From Heterocephalus glaber (taxonomy: Eukaryota > Chordata > Mammalia > Rodentia > Bathyergidae), in the NCBI RefSeq assembly GCF_000247695.1, contig NW_004624855.1, forward strand, positions 1,992,788 through 2,056,787: a DNA stretch of 64,000 nucleotides, written 5' to 3'. Every line of letters starts with the position of its first letter. The stretch's first letter is position 1. Below are positions 1 to 10,800 of the stretch, in pieces. The position numbers and the translations under genes are program-made. The notes below the pieces were generated by a model. The model made no database searches and was not told the DNA's origin. It saw only the letters and a list, made by a program, of their open reading frames with translations.

Positions 1-115
1 CAACTCATAGGACAGATATGAGGATTAGCTAGATTAACCCCCTTAAAGCCCTGAGACCGATGCCTAGCATATGGGAGATACTCCATAATAATTCACTGTT
101 ACTAATAAATTGCCA
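1..115 (+). repeat. MIR-like ancient SINE, 3' portion
   Basis: The stretch resembles the 3' half of the ancient mammalian MIR SINE, in the zone normally reading like 'agtgcctggcacatagtagg'; here it reads GCCTAGCATATGGGAGATAC. It is strongly diverged, as expected for an element older than the placental radiation. Matched by eye only; the left part lies outside the window. Confidence 0.5.
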
Positions 116-441
116 GGCCAATGGAGACCAGAGAGGACACTAAGAGACACCACAAAGCAAAGCTAAGTGATTGCACAGAACGGATATGTCTGTTTGAGTG
201 GCATTCATAGATTGATTTCAAGTGAAAGGCTGGTGATGATTCACATTGAGTTTAAATGTGCTGGACTGTCTTCTGCATGAAGCCCCAGAGTTTCCCTAAG
301 GAGATAGGTGGATAGTTGGGTGTGTGTTATATATGCAAATGATGTCTAGAATGTGAATTAGAAAGTTGGTATTCTAAATAGAAATGAGCACAGGTGTGAC
401 ATGTATGGAAAAAAAAGCAGAATAAGAGGTAAAAACAATCA

Positions 442-511
442 GGCTGGGGATTTAGCTCAGAGGCACTGCACTTGCCTTGCAAGCGCAAGGTCATGAATCA
501 ATCATTATGGG
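442..511 (+). repeat. ID-type SINE, decayed
   Basis: It starts with the ID head (GGCTGGGGATTTAGCTCAG, the tRNA-like A box) and contains the CTTGCAAGCGCAAGG core. The B-box end is degraded and there is no clear A-tail. Confidence 0.7.
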
Positions 512-556
512 TAGTATGTGTGAACCATTCTTGTACACTCTTACCAAGCCATTTCT

Positions 557-645
557 TTTTTGTTTTTTTCGGTACCAAGGATCAAACTCAGGACCTTGCA
601 CTTGCAAGGCAGGCGTGGCACCACTGAACTAAATCCCCAGCCCAG
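557..645 (-). repeat. ID-type SINE with 9-bp TSD
   Basis: A minus-strand ID in its full antisense order: T-run, GGTACCAAGGATCAAACTC, CTTGCAAGGCAGG core, CTAAATCCCCAGCCC. It is flanked by a perfect duplication GCCATTTCT at 548-556 and 646-654, so both insertion boundaries are set. Confidence 0.9.
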
Positions 646-654
646 GCCATTTCT

Positions 655-1318
655 AATAACAGGGAGAATACTGATGGCCAGTTGTCTAAAGAAAATTCCA
701 TCTCAAAAACATTGAGCCTATCTTTGAGTACCCCTTGTAGTTAAACTGTCAACCATAGTATTTAAGAAGTGTTGCTGCAGCTTGAATAACCATGCAAAAC
801 AGCCGAGTGTCGCTTGGGAAGATCTGCTTGGCCACACAGATTGGGCACAGTGTGGTTTAAGGAACCCGCCAAGCTTTCTGATCTTATCCTCAGCTATGTG
901 GGTTGACAATCTGTTGTCCCTGTATCAAGACATGACTGGGCCCCAAAAGAGTCACACACACTAACCCAACTCATGAAAGTATGAAATATAAAAGCTAAAT
1001 GTCGGTACACAATTTATAGAAGCTTACCTCCTAGTCTTTACATGTATTCTTCCATCTGCCTAGAGTCATTTATTTAGTCTTTTCCTCTTTGGTCTGACTG
1101 GCCAACTTTAGGTCTCTGTTTAATAAATACCCCCAGCATGTGTTGACTAATGCTCCTAGTCTATTTATTTCCCATCATAACATTGAATGTGCAAAGGGGA
1201 AGGAGTTAAAGCAATTCACTCATTTTTTAAAGAGAACAGGGCTATCTACCCACCATGGTACATACACCTAGTTCCACAAACAGGTAATTCTATTTGCAAA
1301 TTCTGAGAAAATCTACAT
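655..1318. other. Single-copy stretch, nothing recognised
   Basis: I see no repeat consensus, splice-framed exon or RNA gene here. Short open frames exist on both strands at 718-964 but resemble no known protein and overlap one another, as random frames do. Confidence 0.5.
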
Positions 1319-1333
1319 AGAAAATCAAACTAT

Positions 1334-1474
1334 AGCAGGGTGTGTGGTGGTGCACACCTGTAATCCCAGCACTAGGGAGGCTGAGGCAAGAAGACTGCTT
1401 CAAGTTCAAGGCCAACCTGGGCTACATAGCAAGACCTTGTCTCAAGTAATAAACAACAACAACAAAAAAAGAAA
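1334..1474 (+). repeat. B1-type SINE with 15-bp TSD
   Basis: The order is typical of B1: CCTGTAATCCCAGCAC, GGAGGCTGAGGC, GTTCAAGGCCAACCTGG, AAGACCTTGTCTCAA, A-rich tail. A perfect duplication AGAAAATCAAACTAT flanks it at 1319-1333 and 1475-1489. Confidence 0.95.
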
Positions 1475-1711
1475 AGAAAATCAAACTATTTTGGAAAGTT
1501 AACTCAAGGAATCTGGACTCAAAACTAAGTGACTGCATGACTAATATTCCCTGGCTAGATGCATCCATCCCCATCACAAAGGCACAGCAAGAGGAGACAG
1601 AGAAAGAGAGAGAGAATGTTTACAATGTGTTAGTAAAAAAGAATTTACCATTGTGTGTACACTATAAATGAAATTATGCTTAAAAAATTATAAGAAAGAA
1701 AATGGTTGAGC

Positions 1712-1848
1712 CATATATGGTGGCACATGCCTGTAATTCCAGCACTTGAGAGGCTGAGGCAGAATTGCTATGAGTTCAGGGCCAGCCTCAGCTACATAGT
1801 GAGTTCAAGGCCATCCTGAAGTGCATAGTGAGACCTTGTCTCAAAAAG
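1712..1848 (+). repeat. B1-type SINE with internal duplication and 11-bp TSD
   Basis: A B1 element whose right half carries a second 'CATAGTGAGTTCAAGGCC' block, a duplicated form seen in several copies here. Perfect TSD AATGGTTGAGC at 1701-1711 and 1849-1859. Confidence 0.95.
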
Positions 1849-1999
1849 AATGGTTGAGCTCAAGGGGAGGGGAAGAATGGGAAAAAAGGGGCAAGATGTA
1901 CCATGTACAAGTGCAAATTCCCTATGATGAGTGTTATCATTATATATCTATCTCTAAAATATACCAATAAGTGTTTTGCTATTAAAAAAATGGTTGAAG

Positions 2000-2034
2000 A
2001 CCCGAGTTCAATCCCCAGTACCAAAAAAAAAAAA
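2000..2034 (+). repeat. Extremely 5'-truncated ID SINE with 12-bp TSD
   Basis: Only the last bases of an ID (ACCCGAGTTCAATCCCCAGT, then ACC) and an A-tail are present. Identical sequence AAATGGTTGAAG lies at 1988-1999 and 2035-2046, marking a separate target-primed insertion rather than decay of a longer copy. Confidence 0.85.
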
Positions 2035-2046
2035 AAATGGTTGAAG

Positions 2047-2538
2047 GACTACAATGGTCTGAATGTGACCCCACCAAATTTATATGTTGAAATCCTATGA
2101 TAGTATCGGGAAGTGCAGACTGTGGGAGGTGATTTGATCATAGGGTGGAGCCCTCATGAATGTGATGATCACCCTTATAAAAGACTTGAGGGGATCTTTT
2201 CCTCTTTTCACCATGCAAGGACACAATGAGAGGGCACGGCACATCACCAGATGTGGAATCCTCCAGCACCTGGATTTTGAACTTCCAGGCTCTAGAACTA
2301 TAAGAAATAAATGCCTATCTTTTTTTTTTTTTTTTTTGAGACAAGGTCTAGCAATGTAGTTTAGGCTGTCCTTGAACTCACTATGTAGCCCAGGCTGGCC
2401 TCCAACTTGAGATCCTCCTGCCTCAGCCTCCCAAGTGCTGAGATTACAGGCATGTGCCACCACACCCAGCTACATCTGTGGTTTACAAGCAGCCCCATTT
2501 ATGATATTCAGTTCTAGAAACCCAAATGGACTAAGACA
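2047..2538 (+). mobile_element. MLT1-type MaLR LTR, interrupted by a B1
   Basis: It follows the familiar MLT1 order: a head like 'atatgttgaaatcctatg', 'gggaggtgatttgatcat', 'gagccctcatgaatg', CCCTTATAAAAGA, CACCATGCAAGGACAC, an AGAAATAAA polyadenylation motif, and a final GGACTAAGACA. A minus-strand B1 splits it at about 2320-2470. MaLR elements are ancient, non-autonomous relatives of ERVL. Family assigned from memory of the consensus. Confidence 0.8.
2320..2470 (-). repeat. B1-type SINE inside MLT1
   Basis: Antisense B1: an 18-T run, GAGACAAGGTCTAGCAATG, CTGCCTCAGCCTCCCAAGTG, GTGCCACCACACCCAGC. It sits between the AATAAA motif and the tail of the host LTR. No convincing TSD was found. Confidence 0.9.
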
Positions 2539-4865
2539 ATGTACACATTAGTATGTAGCTTGCTGTGTTGACAAAGATATATGTGAAGTTTTACTCATTT
2601 CTACTTTGCATGTTTTTTGGCAGTATGAAAATATCACTTTATAAAGAAAAAAGATTTTTAAAAATTTCCCACCAGTCTAATGTGCCCATACTGCATGCAA
2701 CTAAGTAGCAAAGATTTTCCAATCATTAATTCTGCTCTTTATCTCAACTTTACTAAAATGATAATAAAATATATCTAAAGACATTCTACTGCTTCTGTCA
2801 AAGAAGTTTTGCCAAATGCATTTGGCAAAACTCAACTCATTTCAAGAGAAAATGAACTGAACTAAATTTCTGGGGAAACACCCTTGTGCTTCCAGTGCTG
2901 CATGGACGCAACACTTCTGAGTGTCTCATGAGCTCCCATTCAGCCAGGGAGGAGGCCAAAACCCTTCCTGCTTTCCCCAGGACCCAGAATATCCCCAGCA
3001 TGTGGGCCTTTCAGTTTTGGAACAAGGATCTTCTGGAGCAAAGCAGGATGGGTTGGTTGCTCTCCCCGGGAGCTGCCAGGCTCAAGCAACAACCCATGCT
3101 AATGTCCTCCTGGTGACGCAGTGTCCTAGGCCTGATGTTGGTCCCTTGACAACCCCCTGCTCACTCGGCTGCAACCTGCCACTGTGAGATTTCCCCTGGG
3201 CTCCCAAAGGCCCAGCCAATCCAGAGGTCAACAAAGGAACTTATTGCAGTCCTTCAACTGGAACCCCATAAGCCCTAAGTGCTCTGGAGAGACCAGTCCT
3301 GTGGATTTGAGAATTTCTAAATCCTGCAGCACCTCCCCCCATTATCCCCTGGCTTTATGTTCTGGATCACTTCTCACACAGACACTCAGATGTCCTGATT
3401 TCCCAGGAGTTCTGAAGTTGTATGACACCAAGGTCCCTATTTTCCCCTACCTGTCTTCCTGCAGTAAGTTCCTGTGGGCCATGAGCTCCTGTGGGTCTCT
3501 GAATTTGCCAGGCTCCTCCCACACATTGGCCCACATCCTTCCCTCCAGAAGGCTTCTTCAGCTGTCACCTCCCCAGGAAGCTTTCCCAAGAGCCCATTCC
3601 AAGTCTCTCTATCCTCATCCATAACATTCATGGATATCTAAACGAACTACATTTTACAGGGGTTTTGCCCCCCACCCCCATATCAGCTCTATGAGGGTAG
3701 TGTGAGGCTGTCTTTGTTGATTTAATGGGTGATTAGAGTAAAATCATCAATAATCCTCAGCTAAGGAGCTCATTTCCACCCCTTTGAATCTATGCACACT
3801 CATTGGACACATGGAACTGTGGAGAGAGTCACACCCTTGGTGTGTATAGCCACAAACACCAAGTGTCTCTACATACACTATTCTTAAATAGCCATTGTTC
3901 TTCCTAACTGGGGTATAATTGAAAAGCCACTATTACGCATTTTCATTTTCTTACTACTCTTGTTTCATGTTCTAAAGGATGCTTTTCAGTCTCTAGGATT
4001 TGTCTTTTTGTCCTGGTAGCCCCAACAATTTCAGTTATAATAGGTCTCCCAGTTCATGTAGCACTAGCTGCCTCTTTGACAAAGAATGGGATGCAGTATT
4101 TTCTCCAACTGAGGTTTCTTCTGAGCTTTTTAAACTAATCAGCCCCAGTGTGGCATGATTTAAACAATAATAAAAATATTAATGCAGACCCATCGTTTCA
4201 GTTTCACATGTTTGTGACAGGAACTCAGCACCAGGGAAAGAGAGCAAGATGGAAATCAGAGACACATGCAGTGATCACAGCATCACTTGAGAGTAAGTAA
4301 CTGGTTTTGGTTTGCTTGTTTGGTTTTAGGGGGGTTTTTTTCCTGCCTCCTCCTACCCCTTGGCAATGCTAGTGACCAAACTGTGGGCCTTATGGAGAGT
4401 AATATTGACTGTAGTCCATTTTTCCTGGGATCCTCCAAACATCAAAGAGCACCTAGTGGGTGCTGGACAGCTGATAACCCTTAGTGACCCATCAGTAGCA
4501 GCATCCTCTGATCACATCGGGGCTCTGTGCCTCCACATTCAACCCACTGGGAGGGTCATATGTGTTTAACAGGTTCACCATGGTTCCTGTACAGGCAGTA
4601 GAAATAAGATCTTGTGGTCCTCAGTCCTCCTTCTAGGAATAGCAATCTATTTGTTTCTTCACATTACTTTATCTGGCCTTTGATTATGATACTGATGGGG
4701 AGAAAGGTATCATACCAGTGAAGATTACAGAGCTGGCATGACCATGGGAGGGAACCAAGCTGGTTTGCAAATGCTCTAGAAGCATTATTAAATCAAGAAG
4801 CCAGGAGTCTAATGGGTGAATGAAAACTGGAAAGCCAGGTCCATCAGGGGTCAGAAAACTTTCCT
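2539..4865. other. 2.3 kb unrecognised, apparently non-coding
   Basis: No SINE, LTR or gene recognised. The longest open frame (3184-3624, +, 146 codons) is rich in Ser, Pro and Leu, resembles no family I know, and lacks any supporting context, so I do not call it a gene. Confidence 0.5.
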
Positions 4866-4983
4866 GTAGCTAAGTACTTGGGAGGCTGAGGAAGGAGGAT
4901 TGAATTTGAAGCCAGCCTGGACTACATAGTGAGACCCTGTCTCAAAACAACAACAACAAAAATGAAATAAAAAAAATAAAATC
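4866..4983 (+). repeat. B1-type SINE, 5'-truncated
   Basis: It begins within the 'GTACTTGGGAGGCTGAGG' part of B1, keeps GCCAGCCTGGACTACATAGTGAGACCCTGTCTCAAAA, and has a complex A-rich tail. It lies directly upstream of the LINE-1 5' end. Confidence 0.85.
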
Positions 4984-5205
4984 CTAGCAGAGATATTCAT
5001 TTAAACAAGGAGGGCAAGACTTCCAGGAAGATGGCAGAGTGGTGAGCAGAGAAAGAGCCTCTCCTAGATTTGGTATCCTACTCCTGGAATATAGCAATGT
5101 AAGGAGAAAAATGAGGGGAAGCGGATCCCTGGGACTCAGGAAGGATCTCAATTGAAAATTAAAGTCAATGGGGAGAGCCAAGAGAGAGACTTCAACAAAG
5201 AGGAG

Positions 5206-5301
5206 GGAGGGCCAGGGATTTAGCTCAGTGGTTCCACTGCCTGCCTTGCAAGCGCAAGGTACCAAGTTCAATCCCCGGTACAAAAAATAAATAAATAAAT
5301 A
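5206..5301 (+). repeat. ID-type SINE in the LINE-1 5'UTR, 12-bp TSD
   Basis: A young-looking ID: GGCCAGGGATTTAGCTCAGTGG head, CCTTGCAAGCGCAAGG core, CCCCGGTACAAAA end with an (AAAT)n tail. Perfect TSD AACAAAGAGGAG at 5194-5205 and 5302-5313. Confidence 0.95.
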
Positions 5302-6672
5302 AACAAAGAGGAGAAAGGTGACAGGCAGCGTTTTCTCCCTGAGCCCAGACTCACAGAGTGGGAAGGGTGGCTAGAACCTGCAGACACATGGTGACAATTG
5401 ACAACCCCAGAGGCTTCCACAGAGAAAAGCACAAGAGGAATGGAACAGTAGATACAGTGGACTGCAGTGGCTGGTTAGTTATTCGGGTTCATATATCTCC
5501 CAGGATAGGGCAATTGGCAGGTAGCCATCTTGTAGAGGAGCCAACCAAGCTTGGAACTCAGAAAGCTGTAGGCCAGCTCCATCTAGTAGCTCCCAGTGTC
5601 ATGGTGAGGGTGGTGAGTTCAAGTCCACAGGAGGCACACAAATTGTTGCAGACTCAACAAATCTGGCTCTATCCTCTCAGTTAGAAACCAGGCTGAACTT
5701 CAATGGAACTAAAGATGCAGGCTTGCTGGGATTATCCACTACCCTGCTGTAAATCTATGGCTGGCTTGCTGGGATTAATTAATTAATGAGCAAGGATCTG
5801 GACTTTGTCTGCCCAGGTTGTCTACCAGTTACAGTGGACACATGCCTTGAACTGGACATTTTTTTCTTATTGTCTTCTTTTATTTTTTTCTCTTTTCTGG
5901 TTTTTGTTCTTGTCTTTCTTTCTTTCTTTCTTTCTTTTTTTGGTGACTGTTCTTGTTTTTATGTGAGTGTGAACACAGTTTCTAGTTTTGTTGTTTTTGT
6001 TCTGTTCTGTTCTTATTTTTATTTTTTTCCTTCTCTCTTTCCCTCTTGTCTTCTTCACCAGTTTCCCAAAGTTTGCTTATCTTCCCTTGTTCACCAGCCT
6101 TGCTTCTAGTCTCTTCCTCTTCTTCTATTTCTCCATTCCCCGCCCCCCAACCCCTTTTAAATCTTCTTGCCTATGGGGAAATTCACCATACTGAGGACTT
6201 AATATACTGCATACAATTTTCTGCTCTTTTTAGATTTTGTTATATAACCACAAATCTAGTTCATACAGTTAAAGGTGGTAAATTAATAGTTACCACACTT
6301 TTTCATTTTCTAGACTGTGTGTAATGCTATTGTTATTGCTGATTGTACTATTTTATCCAAGGTGAAATAATTGTGCTAATCAGTTGTTCTTTGTGGTTTA
6401 CCAAGACTGAGATTACCTAGGGTCTTAAAAAATACTATAAGCCAGTGCCAAAGAATGAGAGGCTGGGCCAAGTAGGCAGAAACTTCTCATCCCCAATAAA
6501 TTGAAGAGATATGATCTTGCAACAGATTCAAAACCCAAAAGCCAGCTACACCAGGAAAACATCTCTGAAAAGTAGTCATTTCCTAAGTGTTCTCAATACT
6601 GGTAATAAAGCTACTCACCATAACAAATGTATAAGCATTAACACAGGAATTAAACTTAAAAAAAATAGAAAA

Positions 6673-7775
6673 ATGAGAAGACACTTAAACAAGATGCAAT
6701 CCTAGACTTTCAGCTCACCAAGGCAAACCCAGGGGGAAATGAAGTGGAAGAACCCAAAAGCCACTCACATGGATTCTCTGAAGTGGCAACAGTGTAAGTA
6801 ACAAAGCAGATGAACAAGGCTCTAGAAATCAAAGCAGAAATAATTTCTCAGATAACTACAGAGATGGTGACCATAATGAAAGACATGCTTAGTGACTCTA
6901 GATCAAATACAGATAGAAAAATGGAGGATCTCAATAAAATGATGAAAACTGTGAATGCCCAGCATAGGAAAGAAATAGAATCCATGAAACAGATTCAAAC
7001 TTGTATCCAGGAGATTAAAAATTCCATTGAAAGTATACACAGCAGAATGAGCCAATGTGAGGACAGAATATCAGATATAGAAGACAGGATTGCAGTTAAT
7101 GATCATGAAATGAAAATTTTCTTAAAAGTGGCAAGTGACCACAAGAAATCAACCCAGCAGCTGCTGGATGATACAAAGAAGAATAATATATGATATATTG
7201 GAGTCAATGAAAAAGCAAGAGATAGTCCAAATAGTTAAAAACCTTATTCACAGAAGTAATAGCAGGGTCAGGGATGTAGCTTAGTGGACCATGCCTGGCT
7301 GGCAAGTGCAAGGTCCTGAGTTTGATCCCTGATACCAAAAAAAAAAAAAGTAATAGCAGAAAACTTCCCAAACAGGTAAAAAGAATTTGATATACAGACA
7401 AGTGAGGCAGAAAGACCTCCAATTAGCCATGATCAAAAAAAAAATTCACCAAGGCATATAATAGTCAAGACTCCAGAAATTCAACAGAATATTAAAAGCT
7501 GTTAAAGAAATGAAACAAATCACTTATATAGGAAGGCCCATTAGAATCACAGCAGACTTCTCAACACACTCTCAAGTCAAGGAAACCTTGGATTGAAGTA
7601 TTTCAAGCCCTAAAGAGAAACAACCTCCAAGCCAGATTGATGTACCCCACAAAACCATCTTTTAAAATTGATGGAGAAATGATACATCCATGACAAAGAA
7701 CACCTGAGGAAATTCATGACCACCAAACCTGCACTCCAAAGTGTTCTAAAGGATATTCAAGAAAGAGATAACAAG
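6673..7775 (+). pseudogene. LINE-1 ORF1 relic
   Basis: ORF1p is the RNA-binding, trimeric coiled-coil chaperone of LINE-1. The best preserved block, 6810-7193 (127 codons), is rich in Glu/Lys/Ile/Met heptad-like sequence with repeated 'IEDRI' and 'ISDIEDRI' motifs, as in the ORF1p coiled coil. The C-terminal part is recognisable near 7640-7760 ('RLMYPTKPSFKIDGE', then a 'TTKPALQ'-like stretch) but only across stops and frameshifts. The ATG at 6673 is a plausible original start yet is out of frame with 6810. An ID insertion at 7266-7348 also splits it. Not functional. Confidence 0.8.
7266..7348 (+). repeat. ID-type SINE in LINE-1 ORF1, 11-bp TSD
   Basis: ID with head GGTCAGGGATGTAGCTTAGTGG and end TTTGATCCCTGATACC plus a run of A. 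Perfect TSD AGTAATAGCAG at 7255-7265 and 7349-7359. Confidence 0.95.
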
Positions 7776-7873
7776 GATTACAACTCCATGAACCCCAACA
7801 GAATGAATCCACCAAGAAAGGCAAGAAATTAAAACAGAGGAGGAAAGGAAGGAGCCAACAACAGGAAAATAAC

Positions 7874-10800
7874 ATGACAGGGATAAGTCAATACATATCA
7901 GTTATAATCATCAATGTTAATAGTCTCAATTCACCAATCAAAATAAACAGACTGGCAGAACAAATCAAGAAGCAAGATCCAACAATATGCTGCAAACAAG
8001 AAACACATTTAAAAAAGAAATTCAGAGACTGAAAGTCAAAGGATGGAAAACAGTATTCCATGAGACAGGAACTCAGAAAAAAGCAGGGGTAAATATTTTA
8101 TTTGCAGACAAAGTGGATTTCAAGCCAATACTGATTAAGAGAGACAAAGGTTACTATTTCCTTGTAAAGGGAACAATCCAAGAAGAAGAGATAACAATCA
8201 TAAATATATATGCACCAAATACCAGTGCACCCAACTATATAAAACAAATATTAATGGACAAGAAAAATCAAATAAGAACTAATACAATTGTAGTGGGGGA
8301 CCTCAATACCCCACCATCACAGATAGATCAACTAGACAAAAACCAACAATGAAATATTAAAACTGAACCAAACTTTTGAACAAATGGACTTAGTAGATGT
8401 CTACAGTGTATTCCACTTTGCAGCATCAGAATATACATTCTTCTCAGCTGCACATGGGATGTTCTCCAAAATAGATCACATAATAGCTTATAGAATATGC
8501 TGAAATAAATGCAAAAGAATTGAAATAACCCCATGCATATTATCAGACCATAGTGCAATGAAATTGGAAATCAATGCCAAAAGAAACCACAAGAATTTCA
8601 TAAACACATGGAAAGTAAATAACACTCTCCTGAACAACAAATGGGTCACAGATGAAATTAAAGAAAAAATTAGACAGTATCTACAATTAAATGACAATGC
8701 CAATACAACATATTGGAACTTATGGGACACAATGAAAGCAGTTCTATGAGGGAAATTTATAGCAGTGAATACCCATATCAGGAAAACAGAGCAGGCTCAA
8801 CAAACAACCTAACGTTGAACCCCAAGCTTCTGGAAGAAGAAGAGTAAGTCAAGCCCAAAGTTCATATGAAAGGAAATTATATAGATCAGAGCAGAAATTA
8901 ATGCAATGGAGACTAAGAAGACAATACAAAGAATCAATGAATCGAAGACTTGATTCTTTGAAAGATTAAATAAAATTAACAATCCCTTAGCCAACTTTAT
9001 CCAAAAAAAAAAGGAAAGGGAAAAATGGAAATCGATGCAATAAGGAATGAAAAGGGGAAATTACAACAGATTCTGCAGAAATTCAGAAGATCATCAATAC
9101 TTACTTTGGGAACCTGTATTCTGATAAGATGGAAAACACAGAAGCAATGGACAGATTCCTAGATATATATGGATTACCAAAACTGAATAAAAAAGATAAA
9201 AATTCTAAATAAACCAATATCAGTCAATGAAATTGAGTATGTAATTAAAAACCTTCCGTCAAAGAAATGTCCAGACCCTGACAGATTCACTGCTGAATTC
9301 TACAAGAAATTTAGAGAAGAATTATTGCCACACTGTTTAAACTCTTCAATGAAATCAAAAGGGAAGCAATACACCCAAATTCATTTCTGGAAGCAAACAT
9401 TACCCTGATAGCAAAACCAGAGAAGGATCCAACCAAAAAAGAGACCTACAGGCCAATTTCTCTAATGATTATATATGCAAAAATCCTGAATAAGATACTG
9501 CCAAACAGAATGAAGCAAATTATCAAGAAAGTTATACACTATGACCAAGTAGGAGTTATCCCAGGAATGCAGAGGTGGTTCAACATGCAAAAATCAATAA
9601 ATGCAATACATCATATTAACAGAGCAAAGGACAAAAACCATATGATCATCTTAATGCATGCAGAAAAAGCATTTGACAAGGTCCAAAACCCATTCATGAT
9701 TAAAAAAAAAAAGCCCTACAGAAAATTGGAATAGATAGTCTTTGTCTCAATCTGATAAAAAGCCATCTATTATGGCTTCTGCGTAGATGCCCTCCAAAAC
9801 CTCATACGTTTTCAGAGATGACTGAATCTAGAGTGTGTGATTGCTTCATGGTGGGGTTAGGCCTGAGGGCACAAGGATTAAGGGTGTGAGTGTTACTTGC
9901 CCTAAGTAGTCTGAATAAAATAAAAAGGGCAGAAAGACTTTTAAAGTCTCTTTGTTGCTTTTGCTGTCTTCCACCACCATGAACTGTGGCCCCTCTGCCA
10001 CCCTGCCTTGGAGCCAGCAGATTATGGACTGAAACTTCTATGAACTGTAAGCCAAATAAACCTTTCTCCCTTTAATTTAGGGTGCTGGGTATTTTATCTC
10101 AGTAATGAGAGAAGAGTAACTAACACACCTTCTATGAAAAACCAACAGCCAATATCATACTAAATAAAAACTGAAAGCTTTCACTCTAAAATCAGGAATA
10201 AGACAAGGATGTCGACTGTCACCACTCTTATTCAATATAGTTCTGGAAACATTAGCCAGAGCAATTAGACAAGAGAAAGAAATAAAAGGAATAAAGATGG
10301 GAAAGGAAGAAGTTAAATTAACATTATTTGCAGATAACATGAATCTTTATATAGAAGATCCCCAAAACTCCACCAAAAGATTTCTCTAGATTTAATAACT
10401 AAATTCAGTAGTGTAGCTGGATACAAAGTCAACACTCAAAAATCAATACCCTTTCTGTATACAAATAACAAACTCACTGAGGGGGAAATTAGGGAAACAA
10501 CACACAAATCCAAAAAAAATGAAATACCTAGGAATCAATCTAGCAAAGGAAGTAGAAGATCTCTACATTGAAAACTACAGTACTCTGAAAAAGGAGATCA
10601 AAGAGGACATCAGAAAATGAAAAGATATCCCTTGTTCCTGGGTAGGAAGAAAATGGCCATACTTCCAAAATTGTTATACAGATTTAATGCAAATGATAAA
10701 AATTTCAATAGCAAATCTCACAGAATTACAGAAAACAGTCCTAAAATTTATTCGGAACCAAAAGAGACCTAGAATAGCAAAGGCAATTCTGAGCAACAAA

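Noticed and set aside
3184..3624. 146-codon plus-strand frame
   Set aside because: Compositionally biased (Ser, Pro, Leu), overlaps other frames, with no splice, promoter or homology support that I can see.
5206..5301. tRNA-like A and B boxes in ID elements
   Set aside because: These are tRNA-derived SINEs with A-tails and TSDs, not functional tRNA genes; the anticodon arm is altered and no cloverleaf is complete.
9465..9734. 89-codon frame as a separate gene
   Set aside because: It is the LINE-1 reverse transcriptase palm region ('[12 protein letters not shown]', 'KAFDK') and part of the ORF2 relic.
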